A stretch of 64,000 nucleotides of DNA from Arthrobacter sp. ISL-85 (GCF_018613675.1 NZ_JAGGPQ010000005.1:248001-312000); one strand, 5' to 3'. Counted from the first letter of the stretch, positions 31,130 to 39,785 are shown. Translations and numbers: made by a program. The notes: a model not told the origin generated them from the letters alone.

Positions 31130-32245
31130 ATGGCAGCACACTACGATGTCCTGATTGTAGGCGGCGGCATCGCCGGCCTGTCCCTGGCCTCCGCGCTCGC
31201 CGGCCGCTGCAGCGTTGCGCTGGTGGAGGCGGAACAGGAGCTGGCGTACCACACGTCCTCCCGCTCCGCCCGCCAGCTGATCCCCAGCTACGGGCCTCCC
31301 GTAGTGCAGGAGCTCACCGTCCGCACCCTTGAGCTGCTCGCGGCCCGTGACAGGGAACTGCCGGAACCGGTCCTGACGCCGCGCAGTTTCATGCTGGTGG
31401 GCTCTGCGGAGGATGTCGCCGCGGAAGCCAGCGGGTACATGCAGCCCATTACGGTGGACCGTGCCCTTGAGCTTTGCCCTGCGCTGGTCCCGGGAACCTT
31501 TGCCGCCGCCGGGCTGGATACCGGCTCCTTCGGCTGCAACGCACCCCTGCTCCTTGCTGAGCACCGAAAGCGTGCGCTCGCCGCCGGTGCCGACATCATC
31601 ACTGGCGCCCGCGTCCACTCCGCGCAGAGGCAGGGTTCCGGATGGCAGGTAGGTGCCGGTGCTGAGGGTTTTGAGGCTGCGGTGCTGGTCAACGCTGCAG
31701 GGGCGTGGGCGGACGAGCTGGCGGTGCTCAGCGGCGTGGAGAAGCTGGGCCTGCAGCCGTACCGGCGCACTGCGGCGATTGCCGCCGTCGAACGTCCCCT
31801 TCCTGCCGCCACTCCCATGGTGGCTGCCGCGGACAACACGTTCTATTTCCGTCCTGACGGGCAGGATGTCCTGATTTCCCCCTCGGAGACGGTGCCCAGC
31901 GGGCCCGAGGACGCGCGTCCCCGTCCCGGAGATGTGGAACGCCTGGTGGAGAAGCTGAACTCGTTCACCAGCTTGGGGATTACCGGAATCCGCCGGGCCT
32001 GGACGGGCCTGCGCACCGAGGCGGCGGATGGCGTTCCGGTAGCCGGGTTTGACGCCGAGGCAGCCGGGTTCTACTGGCTGGCGGGGCAGGGTGGCTACGG
32101 CTTCCAGACCTCTGCCGCCATGGCGGAGCTGGCAGCCGACCAGATTCTCGCCGGCCCGGCGGCGGCCAGTGGGGCCGGTGCGGACGGTCCGGAATCCCGG
32201 ACAGCGCAGGCGCTGGCAGCGACGCGCTGGTCCATCCGACGCTGA
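31130..32245 (+). CDS. FAD-dependent amino-acid dehydrogenase/oxidase (DAO family, DauA-like)
   Basis: The 371-residue protein opens with a dinucleotide-binding fold (YDVLIVGGGIAGLSLASALA). The segment YHTSSRSARQLIPSYG followed by VQELTVRTLELL resembles the flavin-contacting region of D-arginine dehydrogenases. The C-terminal GLRTEAADGVPVAGFD and GQGGYGFQTSAAMAELA complete the FAD site. It probably oxidises a D-amino acid or a related amine; the substrate is not certain. An AGGAG site precedes ATG 31130. It ends 11 bases before hutI and is probably co-transcribed with it. Confidence 0.85.
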   Translation: MAAHYDVLIVGGGIAGLSLASALAGRCSVALVEAEQELAYHTSSRSARQLIPSYGPPVVQELTVRTLELLAARDRELPEPVLTPRSFMLVGSAEDVAAEASGYMQPITVDRALELCPALVPGTFAAAGLDTGSFGCNAPLLLAEHRKRALAAGADIITGARVHSAQRQGSGWQVGAGAEGFEAAVLVNAAGAWADELAVLSGVEKLGLQPYRRTAAIAAVERPLPAATPMVAAADNTFYFRPDGQDVLISPSETVPSGPEDARPRPGDVERLVEKLNSFTSLGITGIRRAWTGLRTEAADGVPVAGFDAEAAGFYWLAGQGGYGFQTSAAMAELAADQILAGPAAASGAGADGPESRTAQALAATRWSIRR

Positions 32246-32256
32246 AGAATGGTTCC

Positions 32257-33468
32257 ATGAGCACCCTGATCACCAACATCGCCGAGCTGATGACGCAGGA
32301 CCTGGAGCACCGGGTCCTGAAGGATGCCGCCATGGTGATCGAAGGGGAGCGGATTGCCTGGATCGGCGCCGCCGCAGATGCCCCGGCAGCCGATGGCGCA
32401 GTGGACGCCGGCGGCCGCGCCATGCTGCCGGGGTGGGTGGACTCCCACAGCCATCTCCTGTTCGCTGGGGACCGGACCGCCGAATTCGAGGCCCGGATGG
32501 CGGGGGAGGCCTACGCCGCCGGGGGCATCGCCGTCACCATGAACGCCACGCGCGCCACGTCCGATTTCGACCTCACCCGGTTGGCGATGGGCCGGGTGGC
32601 CGAGGCCGTCTCGCAGGGAACCACTTACCTCGAAACCAAGACCGGCTATGGCCTGGACGTGGAACACGAGGCCCGGAGCGCCCGCATTGCCTCCACCATC
32701 GCGGACCAGGTGACCTACCTTGGCGCCCATCTGGTGCCCGCCGGCCAGGACCCGGAAACGTACACGGACCTGGTCTGCGGGCCGATGCTCGCCGCCGTCC
32801 GCCCCTACGTCCAGTGGGCTGACGTCTTTTGCGAGGAGGGCGCGTTCAACGCCGAGCAGTCCCGCCGCGTGCTGATGGCATGCCGCGACGCCGGCCTGGG
32901 CCTGCGCGTGCACGGCAACCAATTGGGCGAGGGCCCGGGCGTGCAGCTTGCCGTGGAGCTGGGCGCTGCCAGCGTTGACCACGTCAACTACCTCGCCCCG
33001 CAGGACGTCAAGGCCTTGGCTGCCTCCTGGTCCGGCTGGGATCCCGCCACGGGAACCGGTCACCGGGGCACCGTTGCCACATGCCTTCCTGCCTGCGACC
33101 TCTCCACCCGCCAGCCGTTGGCACCCGCCCGTGCGCTGCTGGACGCGGGAGTACAGGTGGCGCTGGCCTCCAACTGCAACCCCGGCACGTCGTACACCAG
33201 TTCCATGGCATTCTGCGTGGCGACTGCGGTCCTGCAGATGCGGCTCAGCGTGCACGAGGCCGTCCGTGCCGCCACCTACGGCGGCGCGCTGGCGTTGCAC
33301 AAAGAAACCGGGCAGGATGCCGACGGCGAACGCGCCGTCGGGTCCATCGCCGTCGGACACCGGGCCGACCTGCACCTACTGAACGCGCCGTCCGCCACGC
33401 ATCTCGCCTACCGGCCGGGGATGCCGTTGACGTACGCTGTGTGGCGGGCGGGAGTACGGGCGCGGTGA
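32257..33468 (+). CDS. hutI: Imidazolonepropionase
   Basis: The 403-residue amidohydrolase opens the imidazolone ring in histidine breakdown. It has the metal-binding DSHSHLLFAGDR (HxH), the family's GTTYLETKTGYGLDVEHE, the metal His in LGAHLVPAG and VHGNQLGEG, and the late ALASNCNPGTSYTSSM with the catalytic Asp position shifted to Asn-Cys-Asn-Pro as in HutI enzymes. The other hut genes are not in this window. Its tight link to the FAD dehydrogenase suggests a shared substrate flow, but this is inference. Confidence 0.92.
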   Translation: MSTLITNIAELMTQDLEHRVLKDAAMVIEGERIAWIGAAADAPAADGAVDAGGRAMLPGWVDSHSHLLFAGDRTAEFEARMAGEAYAAGGIAVTMNATRATSDFDLTRLAMGRVAEAVSQGTTYLETKTGYGLDVEHEARSARIASTIADQVTYLGAHLVPAGQDPETYTDLVCGPMLAAVRPYVQWADVFCEEGAFNAEQSRRVLMACRDAGLGLRVHGNQLGEGPGVQLAVELGAASVDHVNYLAPQDVKALAASWSGWDPATGTGHRGTVATCLPACDLSTRQPLAPARALLDAGVQVALASNCNPGTSYTSSMAFCVATAVLQMRLSVHEAVRAATYGGALALHKETGQDADGERAVGSIAVGHRADLHLLNAPSATHLAYRPGMPLTYAVWRAGVRAR

Positions 33469-33498
33469 CCCCGACCCTCCCGGGTGATTGTTCCTGAT

Positions 33499-33527
33499 CG
33501 TTTCCTTCTGGTTATAATCAGGAAACG
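33499..33527 (+). promoter_or_regulatory. Promoter of the DeoR gene flanked by an inverted-repeat operator
   Basis: TATAAT (33513-33518, preceded by TGGT, an extended -10) lies inside an inverted repeat CGTTTCC (33499-33505) and GGAAACG (33521-33527); TGA and TCA extend the symmetry at 33496-33498 and 33528-33530. A repressor bound here would block RNA polymerase, so autoregulation is likely. Confidence 0.65.
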
Positions 33528-33568
33528 TCATCCAATGCGGTGGCCGTTGTATCGAAAGGCCCGCTTGC

Positions 33569-34357
33569 ATGACCCGCACCGACCGTTTGACGGCCATTCT
33601 TGACCTGCTGGCCAAGACCGGCCAGGTAGAGGTCGACGAGATTGTCAGCACCCTCAGCGTTTCCCCTGCCACTGCCCGCCGCGACCTGGACAGCCTTGCC
33701 AAACGCCGCCTGCTGACGCGCACCCGCGGCGGCGCCACTACCGGTGCGCTGGCGTACGACCTGCCCGGGCGATACAACCGTGACGACCATGCCGCAGCCA
33801 AGGAACAGATTGCGCAGTGCGCCTCTGCCTTGATTAGGCCGGGTGCGGTCATCGGCCTCTGTGGGGGCACCACCAGCACCGCGCTGGCGCAGATCCTGGC
33901 CACCCGGGAGGACCTGAATGCACCCTCCAACCAGCCGACCCTGACCGTGGTGACGAACGCCATCAACATCGCCGGGCAGTTGGCGGTCCGGCCCAACATC
34001 AAGGTCATGGTGACCGGGGGCATACTCAACCCGCGCTCGTATGAGCTCGTGGGACCGTATACGGACATCATTATGCAAAAGGTGGTGCTGGACATCGCAT
34101 TCATCGGCGTCAACGGCATCGACCCCGAGGTGGGGCCCACCAACACGGGGGAGGGGGAAGCCTCCGTCAACGCCTTGCTGGCTTCCCGGGCCAGGGTGTC
34201 CTATGTCCTGGCGGACTCCTCCAAAGTTGGCGTGCGGGCTTTTGCGACCATGGACGGCTACGACTTCACCCGGCTGATCACGGATGCCGGCATCTCACCT
34301 CGCGACAAGGCAGCCTTCGAGGCCAACGGCACGGAAGTGATTGTCGCTCCCGCCTGA
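33569..34357 (+). CDS. DeoR/GlpR-family transcriptional regulator
   Basis: The 262-residue protein has an N-terminal DeoR helix-turn-helix (RLTAILDLLAKTGQVEVDEI, then SVSPATARRDLDSLAKRRLL) with the usual RTRGGA turn, and a C-terminal DeoRC sugar-phosphate-sensing domain (GAVIGLCGGTTSTALAQIL, VTNAINIAGQLA, VMVTGGILNPRSYELVG, ADSSKVG). GAAAGG precedes ATG 33569. The target is not clear from the neighbours; a carbohydrate system elsewhere is possible. The upstream inverted repeat around TATAAT suggests that it represses itself. Confidence 0.93.
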   Translation: MTRTDRLTAILDLLAKTGQVEVDEIVSTLSVSPATARRDLDSLAKRRLLTRTRGGATTGALAYDLPGRYNRDDHAAAKEQIAQCASALIRPGAVIGLCGGTTSTALAQILATREDLNAPSNQPTLTVVTNAINIAGQLAVRPNIKVMVTGGILNPRSYELVGPYTDIIMQKVVLDIAFIGVNGIDPEVGPTNTGEGEASVNALLASRARVSYVLADSSKVGVRAFATMDGYDFTRLITDAGISPRDKAAFEANGTEVIVAPA

Positions 34358-34447
34358 TCTGCAGTTCTTGCGGGTTTTACAGGGCACGTCCGGGCGTAGC
34401 GCTGGGGACATCCGCCGCTCCATCAGCCCGGATCCAGAAACTGAAGG

Positions 34448-34453
34448 CAAGAT
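34448..34453 (+). promoter_or_regulatory. Leaderless -10-like box of the CPBP gene
   Basis: CAAGAT ends six bases before ATG 34460, matching the box and spacing at ligA and the VOC gene. Confidence 0.45.
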
Positions 34454-34459
34454 GGGAAC

Positions 34460-35239
34460 ATGCTGGTTCCCTCCCGCCGTCGACTGCGGCTCGAAGTCTG
34501 GATTGTCCTGGGCCTGTCCCTGGGCCAGTCGGCTGTCTACTCCGTGGTGCAGCTGCTCGATAAGATGACCCGGGCCCCTTTGGCCGAGGGGACGTCCACC
34601 CTGAACCGCTCGCAGAGCACGCGGGAGTACTTCGACCTGACGTACCAGCTGTTGGACATCATCTTTGCGCTGGTGCCGGTGCTGCTGGTCCTCTACTTCC
34701 TCACCGACCAGCGCCAGGCTGCTCCCGGTGAGGCCAGCAGTTCCGGCTCCGCATTCCGGAAGCTTGGGTTCAACTTCGCCAGGCCTGGCCGGGACCTGCT
34801 GCAGGGCCTGGGGCTTGCCGCACTGATCGGCATACCTTCACTGGGACTTTATGCTGCCGGCCGGGCCCTCGGTATCACCACCGCAATCATCCCCAGTGCG
34901 TTGGATGCCTACTGGTGGACTGTGCCTGTGCTCATCCTGTCCGCCGTACGCCACGCGGTGCTCGAGGAAGTCATCGTGGTGGGCTACCTCCTGGACCGGT
35001 TCGGGAAGTTCGGCTGGAGCATGCCGCTGGCCATTGGGGTGAGCTCGGTGCTGCGGGGCAGCTACCACCTGTACCAGGGCTTCGGTCCGTTCATCGGCAA
35101 CGCCGTGATGGGGATCGTGTTCGCATGGCTGTACACCCGCACGAAGCGGGTGATGCCGCTGGTCATCGCCCACGCGCTGCTGGATATCGTGGCCTTCGTC
35201 GGCTTCAGCCTTTTCGGTAAAGCCGTGGGGCTGGGGTAG
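34460..35239 (+). CDS. CPBP-family (CAAX-protease-like) membrane protein
   Basis: The 259-residue protein has about seven hydrophobic segments and the three conserved CPBP motifs: VLEEVIVVGYLL (two Glu), RGSYHLYQGF (His) and IAHALLDI (His). These residues form the presumed metal site of the intramembrane protease-like fold. In bacteria the family is linked to bacteriocin self-immunity and membrane-protein processing, but no bacteriocin gene is beside it. ATG 34460 has no ribosome site and fits leaderless translation. Confidence 0.88.
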   Translation: MLVPSRRRLRLEVWIVLGLSLGQSAVYSVVQLLDKMTRAPLAEGTSTLNRSQSTREYFDLTYQLLDIIFALVPVLLVLYFLTDQRQAAPGEASSSGSAFRKLGFNFARPGRDLLQGLGLAALIGIPSLGLYAAGRALGITTAIIPSALDAYWWTVPVLILSAVRHAVLEEVIVVGYLLDRFGKFGWSMPLAIGVSSVLRGSYHLYQGFGPFIGNAVMGIVFAWLYTRTKRVMPLVIAHALLDIVAFVGFSLFGKAVGLG

Positions 35240-35310
35240 GGGCTAGCGTTGCGGCCTGCCAGCGCCGGCCCGTGTGAACGCGCCGTCCTATAAGCCACGT
35301 GTTGCTGCCT

Positions 35311-37077
35311 TCAGGTTTCCAACAACACCAGTTGTCTATCCGCCTGCGGGTCTGGTGGCGTGAGGAATGGCAGGGCGTAGAAGTCGTCCCAACCTTGATC
35401 CCAGGGCGGAAGCTCGTCGGCACGCGCAATGGCGTCGCCTGGCGGTTCTTCCGGCGGCGGATCGGGCCACGTCGGCATCCTGGCATATAGCTGTTGCCAT
35501 GGGGGATCGTCCAGCAGTACTGGGTCATGCAATCGAGCTGCAGTATCCGTTGAAGATGTGCCGGCTGAAGCTGTTGCGGTAATTGGCGGGGTTGTCGCCT
35601 CAGTGGGCGCACCAACGAAACTGGTCAGCAGGATGCCCGGTGGCCACTGTGGTGGTTCGGGGTCGGGGTGTTCGGGTTTGTAGTGCCGTCCGGTGGGCGA
35701 GGTCCAGCCGGGCTGGGCTTTTTGGGTCGCAAGGGTTGGTGTCCATTGGCTGTGGTGTTTGAGCCGGTGGTGTTTGGGGCAGACGTGTGCCAGGTTGCTG
35801 GTCCCGGTGGTGCCGCCGTGTTCCCAGGCTTGAAGGTGGTCTGTTTCGTTGTCGGGGGTGCGGTTGGTGCAGCCGGGGAAGGTGCATTTGCGGTCGCGCA
35901 TCCTGATCCAGCGCTTGATGACCTCCGTGAGCCGGTAGCTCGTGCGGCCGATCTCCAGCGGTGCACCGTCCCTGGGATCGACAAGGACACGGTGGAACGA
36001 GTTGGCCCCGTCGGCGACGAGTTTCCGTGCCATGGAGGCCGGGATCGGTCCCAAACCGTCCAGCATGGCGGGCTCGTCCGTGAGGCCGAGGAGGGAGAAC
36101 ACCGGCACGGTGACCAGGACATCGGCTCTGAGCGTAGGAACCTTCCCAATGCCAGTGGCGATGCCAGCCCCCATATCTTCGCTGCTTCCGCTACCGGCTG
36201 TGGCGGTGTTCCCTGCGCCGAGGAGCAGGGATGCGGCGATGTCGGGGCGGAGTTGGGTGAGGGTGCGGGGCTCGTCGGGGCGTTGAAGGCCGCGGGCGGT
36301 CGCGGTGGTGCGGTTCCAGATGGCACAGGCGGTGTCGCCGGGCAGGTAGAGGGAGAGCCAGGCCATGCCGTCGCGGTCCGGGGTATATTCCATCCGCCTG
36401 TCGGCCACACCTTTGGCGTGGCGTTTCTCGATGGATTCTGGGTGGTGCCGTTCCCGCCAGCCACGGACCTTGGCCCGGAACCGCGACGGAATGAGTTCGC
36501 CGGGGGCTGCGCCGCGGGCGGGGTTGGGGGCATCGGGATCGAAGAAATGTGCAACCAACGCAGCCGCACCGGCGGGGTCAAGTCCTTCGGCTTCGTCGGC
36601 AACAATCCAGGCGTGCTGCCACGACATCACGCCGGTGGACAGGGCCTCGAGGACGGGTGGCAGCGAGCAGACCCGCCGCGACTGTTCCAGGAACGCGCCC
36701 GCGGCCGCGGAACTCACAGTGAGGATCCCGGCGATTTCCTCGACCGTGGACATCCCGGCGTAGGTGCGGTCCTGCACGGACGCGTCCGGCGGCGTCATGG
36801 CCTGCTGTAACTCAGCGGCCCGGGCAGCCTGGCGGGACTTTACTGCGGCGAGTTGCGCCTCCAGCCGGGCAGTCAACTCCAAGCCTTCCAGGCAGACCTC
36901 ATACCGCCGCTGCAACACGTCCACCCCGGCATCAACGTGGGTCCCGGAAGCTAGGTGCGAATCTTCACGGTCCAGCGCATCGAGCGCAGCAACAGAGGCA
37001 GAAACACCCTCCAAAACCACCCCAACACCGCTGCCGATTCCCATAAAAGAATCATCCAACGAGGCACTGACATTCAT
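35311..37077 (-). CDS. DUF222 and HNH-endonuclease domain protein
   Basis: The 588-residue protein has an N-terminal DUF222 region (LDREDSHLASGTHVDAG, EEIAGILTVSSAAAGAFL, DRDGMAWLSLYLPG) and a C-terminal HNH domain (CTFPGCTNRTP, ETDHLQAWEHGG, LAHVCPKHHRLKHH) whose Cys and His residues bind metal. A Pro/Thr-rich tail ends it. These proteins (13E12-like in mycobacteria) are repeated in many actinobacterial genomes and their role is unclear. The start is uncertain: the frame is open to 37317, but that would begin inside the hairpin at 37281-37332. ATG 37077 has no clear ribosome site. Nuclease activity is inferred from the motif. Confidence 0.85.
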   Translation of the reverse strand: MNVSASLDDSFMGIGSGVGVVLEGVSASVAALDALDREDSHLASGTHVDAGVDVLQRRYEVCLEGLELTARLEAQLAAVKSRQAARAAELQQAMTPPDASVQDRTYAGMSTVEEIAGILTVSSAAAGAFLEQSRRVCSLPPVLEALSTGVMSWQHAWIVADEAEGLDPAGAAALVAHFFDPDAPNPARGAAPGELIPSRFRAKVRGWRERHHPESIEKRHAKGVADRRMEYTPDRDGMAWLSLYLPGDTACAIWNRTTATARGLQRPDEPRTLTQLRPDIAASLLLGAGNTATAGSGSSEDMGAGIATGIGKVPTLRADVLVTVPVFSLLGLTDEPAMLDGLGPIPASMARKLVADGANSFHRVLVDPRDGAPLEIGRTSYRLTEVIKRWIRMRDRKCTFPGCTNRTPDNETDHLQAWEHGGTTGTSNLAHVCPKHHRLKHHSQWTPTLATQKAQPGWTSPTGRHYKPEHPDPEPPQWPPGILLTSFVGAPTEATTPPITATASAGTSSTDTAARLHDPVLLDDPPWQQLYARMPTWPDPPPEEPPGDAIARADELPPWDQGWDDFYALPFLTPPDPQADRQLVLLET

Positions 37078-37210
37078 ATCTGCCGCTGAACCAGCCGCCA
37101 GGACACCTAGGTCAGTCGCCGCCTGCGTGAGGCAGCGCACCCAGCCAAGATGCCGCCGTCGTACCTTTTCGATGCGGAGGTTCCTTTTCGCACCCCAAAT
37201 CCCCGGCTCG

Positions 37211-37280
37211 AAAAGGAGGATATGTGGCGCAGAAGAATGAGCGTCCCTCGCTGATCGAAGCCGGCTCCTGCTTAAACGAA
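37211..37280 (+). other. Ribosome-site/start-codon pair for a possible small ORF antisense to the DUF222 5' region
   Basis: AAAAGGAGG followed by ATG/GTG (GTG 37224) on the plus strand opens a frame beginning AQKNERPSLIEAG that reads into the 23-base inverted repeat and on to 37532. The ribosome site is perfect, but the later part overlaps the VOC gene on the other strand, so a real product is uncertain. Between this and the VOC gene no other feature was seen apart from the hairpin. Confidence 0.3.
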
Positions 37281-37332
37281 TTCGGCCGCCATGAGGTGGT
37301 GACGCCGTTGTCACCACCTCATGGCGGCCGAA
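37281..37332 (-). terminator. Perfect 23-bp inverted repeat downstream of the VOC gene
   Basis: The arms 37281-37303 and 37310-37332 match in all 23 positions, with a six-base loop. On the minus strand it lies 63 bases beyond the VOC stop and is followed by TTCGTTTAAG, so it is best read as that gene's terminator. Its length and perfection are unusual. Confidence 0.65.
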
Positions 37333-37394
37333 GATGGCCCGGGCGCAACCCAGGAACTTCCCGGAAAGAGCCCGAAAGGAAGGAGACCCGAGTG

Positions 37395-38033
37395 TCAGAG
37401 AGTGACGGCTCCGTTGGCGGTCTCAAAGGTGACCGAGAGGATGCCCGGCGTTCCGTGCGGCGCGACCCATTCCACTGCAACGTCCTCGAGCGGCTTCTCC
37501 ACCGGCTCACCAAGCCACTCGGTCACCCGTGAGGCGGAGCCGGCGATGGTCAGGCAGCTCATCTTGAGGTTGCTCTGGTACGCGTTGGACGGGTGGAGTG
37601 AGGGATCACCCTCCCACTTGAGCATGTACGGGACCTGGGGATCGGCGATGAGGCCCAGGATGCCGATCTGCTTCCAGACCAGTTCGCGGCCGTCCGGGAA
37701 CTTGCGGTTGCCGTTCACGGCAGCGCGGCCCAGGCGTTCCTCGAAGGGGGCGAGGTCGTCCACTTCGACGCACCAGCCCATCCACCCGCCACCAGCAGCG
37801 GAACGGGCACGCACTGCCTGTCCGAACGGTGCCTTGTCCGATGCAGGGTGGTCCAGGACCTCGACCACTTCGAGGTACTTGTGGCCGGCGAGCGGGATGA
37901 TCATATTTCGGGTTCCGAACCGGGGGTGGACGCCACCCCTGACTGCCTCAACGCCGAGGGCAGTTGCAATACGTTCGGTAGTGGCCGCGAGGCCATCGTG
38001 TTCACAGGCGTAAGAGACGTGATCCATGCGCAT
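37395..38033 (-). CDS. VOC-superfamily (glyoxalase-like domain) protein
   Basis: The 212-residue protein starts MDHVSYACEHDGLAATTERI and has two beta-alpha-beta-beta-beta repeats: the first contains RFGTRNMIIPLAGHKYLEVVEVLDHP, read as two halves around the Gly-His, and the second contains MSCLTIAGSASRVTEWLG. This matches the glyoxalase-like PF13468 type, which binds a metal through His and Glu residues. The substrate is unknown. The ATG at 38033 (or 38027) is preferred to 38090 because a CAAGAT box lies six bases upstream. Confidence 0.82.
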   Translation of the reverse strand: MRMDHVSYACEHDGLAATTERIATALGVEAVRGGVHPRFGTRNMIIPLAGHKYLEVVEVLDHPASDKAPFGQAVRARSAAGGGWMGWCVEVDDLAPFEERLGRAAVNGNRKFPDGRELVWKQIGILGLIADPQVPYMLKWEGDPSLHPSNAYQSNLKMSCLTIAGSASRVTEWLGEPVEKPLEDVAVEWVAPHGTPGILSVTFETANGAVTL

Positions 38034-38039
38034 GCGATC

Positions 38040-38045
38040 ATCTTG
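38040..38045 (-). promoter_or_regulatory. Leaderless -10-like box of the VOC gene
   Basis: On the minus strand CAAGAT ends six bases before ATG 38033. The same hexamer and spacing occur before ligA and the CPBP gene. Confidence 0.4.
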
Positions 38046-38181
38046 GCACTTTGTGATCAGGCTCTCAGCTAAGGGTACCCTTACTGGCATTTCCCGTGGC
38101 TGGGGGCCCCGGTTCCGGCGACATGCAGCCGCGGGAAGACCATGTTCGTCACAATGCTGTCCACGGCAACCATCCGGTTCC

Positions 38182-38187
38182 TAGACT
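38182..38187 (+). promoter_or_regulatory. Putative -10 box of the metY riboswitch transcript
   Basis: TAGACT lies about seven bases before the riboswitch fold begins, in a position that would start transcription at its 5' end. No good -35 box is visible. Confidence 0.4.
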
Positions 38188-38193
38188 TGGCCC

Positions 38194-38275
38194 AGGTCAT
38201 GAGCGCCAGCGACAAGCCCCGGCTCGCTGGCCGGCAACCCTCCATCCGCGGTGGGGTGCCCCGGGTGAAGACCTG
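38194..38275 (+). ncRNA. SAM-IV riboswitch upstream of metY
   Basis: The sequence starts AGGTCATGAGCGCCAGCGA and ends GTGAAGACCT, so GGTC and GACC close the basal stem. The inner elements GCCCCGGCTCGCTGGCCGG, CAACCCTCC and CGCGGTGGGGTGCCCCGG are the conserved core. This matches the SAM-IV class described in Actinomycetales, which lowers expression of sulphur-amino-acid genes when S-adenosylmethionine is high. It is followed by a stem-loop and GGCCCG (38305-38310)/CGGGCC (38328-38333) just before the metY ribosome site, a possible expression platform. Confidence 0.88.
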
Positions 38276-38352
38276 GCTCTCCGGCAACAGCCGGGAGCAA
38301 GCGCGGCCCGTACTGCTCTGAGCACGGCGGGCCCATGTCAAAGGAGATTTGG

Positions 38353-39672
38353 ATGTCCAACGGATGGTCCTTCGAAACCCGCCAGATCCATGCAGGGCAG
38401 GAGGTGGACAGTGCCACGGGGGCCCGCGCCCTGCCCATCTACCAGACGACGTCATTCGTGTTCCCCAGCGCCGAAAGCGCCGCCAACCGTTTTGCGCTGG
38501 CTGAACTTGCGCCCATCTACACCCGCATCGGCAACCCCACCCAGGACGCCGTCGAACAGCGGATTGCGAGCCTTGAAGGAGGCCTGGCCGCACTGCTGCT
38601 GAGCTCCGGGCAGGCTGCCGAAACCTTCGCCGTCCTGAACATCGCGGAGGCAGGCGACCACATCGTGGCCAGCCCCAGCCTGTACGGCGGAACCTACAAC
38701 CTGTTCGCCCACACCCTGAAGAAGTTCGGCATCTCCGTGACTTTCGTGGCGGACCCGGACAATCTGGACCAGTGGCGCGACGCCGTCCGGCCCAACACCA
38801 AACTCTTCTTCGGTGAAGTGGTTTCCAACCCCCGCCAGGACGTCCTGGACATCGAAGGCATCTCCCAGGTGGCGCACCAGGCCGGCGTGCCCCTGATCGT
38901 GGACAACACCCTGTCCACGCCCTACTTGATCCGCCCCTTGGAGTGGGGTGCGGACATCGTGATCCACTCGGCGACTAAGTACCTGGGCGGCCACGGTACC
39001 GCGATCGCCGGCGTCATCGTCGATTCCGGCAAGTTCGATTTCAGCAAGGACCCCGAACGCTTCCCCGGCTTCAACACCCCGGATCCCACTTATAACGGCC
39101 TGGTCTACGCACGGGACCTTGGCGAGGGTGGCGCACTCGGGGCCAACCTCTCCTACATCCTCAAGGCCCGCGTGCAGTTGCTCCGCGACCTGGGTTCGGC
39201 GGTGTCGCCCTTCAACGCCTTCCTGATTTCGCAGGGCCTGGAAACGTTGAGCCTGCGGGTGGAGCGCCACGTCGCGAACGCCACTGAAGTGGCGCGCTGG
39301 CTGGAGGCAAGGGACGACGTCGAATCGGTCGCCTACGCCGGGCTGCCGTCCAGCCCCTGGTACGAACGTGGCCGCAAGTACGGGCCCAAGGGAACGGGCG
39401 CCGTCATTGCTTTCAACCTGGCCGGCGGGGCGGAGGCGGGCAAGCGCTTTGTCGATGCACTGGAGCTGCACTCCCATGTGGCCAACATCGGTGACGTCCG
39501 CTCGCTGGTCATCCACCCGGCGTCGACCACGCACAGCCAGCTCTCGCCGGAGCAGCAGACGGTGGCCGGCGTCAACCCGGGATTGGTCCGGCTTTCGGTG
39601 GGCCTCGAGCACATCGACGACATCCTGGCCGACTTGGAAGCAGGCTTCCGTGCAGCAAAGGGCGCTTTGTAG
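38353..39672 (+). CDS. metY: O-acetylhomoserine sulfhydrylase
   Basis: The 439-residue PLP enzyme of the Cys/Met-metabolism family makes homocysteine from O-acetylhomoserine and sulphide. It shows FETRQIHAGQEVDSATGARA, LPIYQTTSFVF, YTRIGNPTQDAVEQRIASLE, SSGQAAETFA, VDNTLSTPYLIRPLEWGAD, and SATKYLGGHGTAIAG with the Schiff-base Lys. The length fits MetY rather than the shorter MetB/MetZ. ATG 38353 has AAGGAG six bases upstream. Control is by the SAM-IV riboswitch in its leader, and metX follows behind a second copy. Confidence 0.95.
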   Translation: MSNGWSFETRQIHAGQEVDSATGARALPIYQTTSFVFPSAESAANRFALAELAPIYTRIGNPTQDAVEQRIASLEGGLAALLLSSGQAAETFAVLNIAEAGDHIVASPSLYGGTYNLFAHTLKKFGISVTFVADPDNLDQWRDAVRPNTKLFFGEVVSNPRQDVLDIEGISQVAHQAGVPLIVDNTLSTPYLIRPLEWGADIVIHSATKYLGGHGTAIAGVIVDSGKFDFSKDPERFPGFNTPDPTYNGLVYARDLGEGGALGANLSYILKARVQLLRDLGSAVSPFNAFLISQGLETLSLRVERHVANATEVARWLEARDDVESVAYAGLPSSPWYERGRKYGPKGTGAVIAFNLAGGAEAGKRFVDALELHSHVANIGDVRSLVIHPASTTHSQLSPEQQTVAGVNPGLVRLSVGLEHIDDILADLEAGFRAAKGAL

Positions 39673-39779
39673 CGGAAGGTACGACGCCGGGCCGCCCCTT
39701 GAGCGGGAACGGCGGGGAGCGCAGCAAGCCGGGAAGTCACAACCAGTCATACTCTTGGCCCGGAGTGGGGGGTGTTTCG

Positions 39780-39785
39780 TACACT
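39780..39785 (+). promoter_or_regulatory. Putative -10 box of the metX riboswitch transcript
   Basis: TACACT ends six bases before the second riboswitch begins. A weak TTGGCC lies upstream at 39755-39760. It indicates that metX has its own promoter. Confidence 0.45.

Noticed and set aside
35668..36810. Plus-strand open frame opposite the DUF222/HNH gene
   Set aside because: No recognisable domain or ribosome site, and the DUF222 and HNH motifs on the minus strand are clear.
38326..38353. Codon upstream of metY at 38335 as the start
   Set aside because: ATG 38353 has a proper AAGGAG site and matches the family start; the earlier codon lies in the riboswitch platform.
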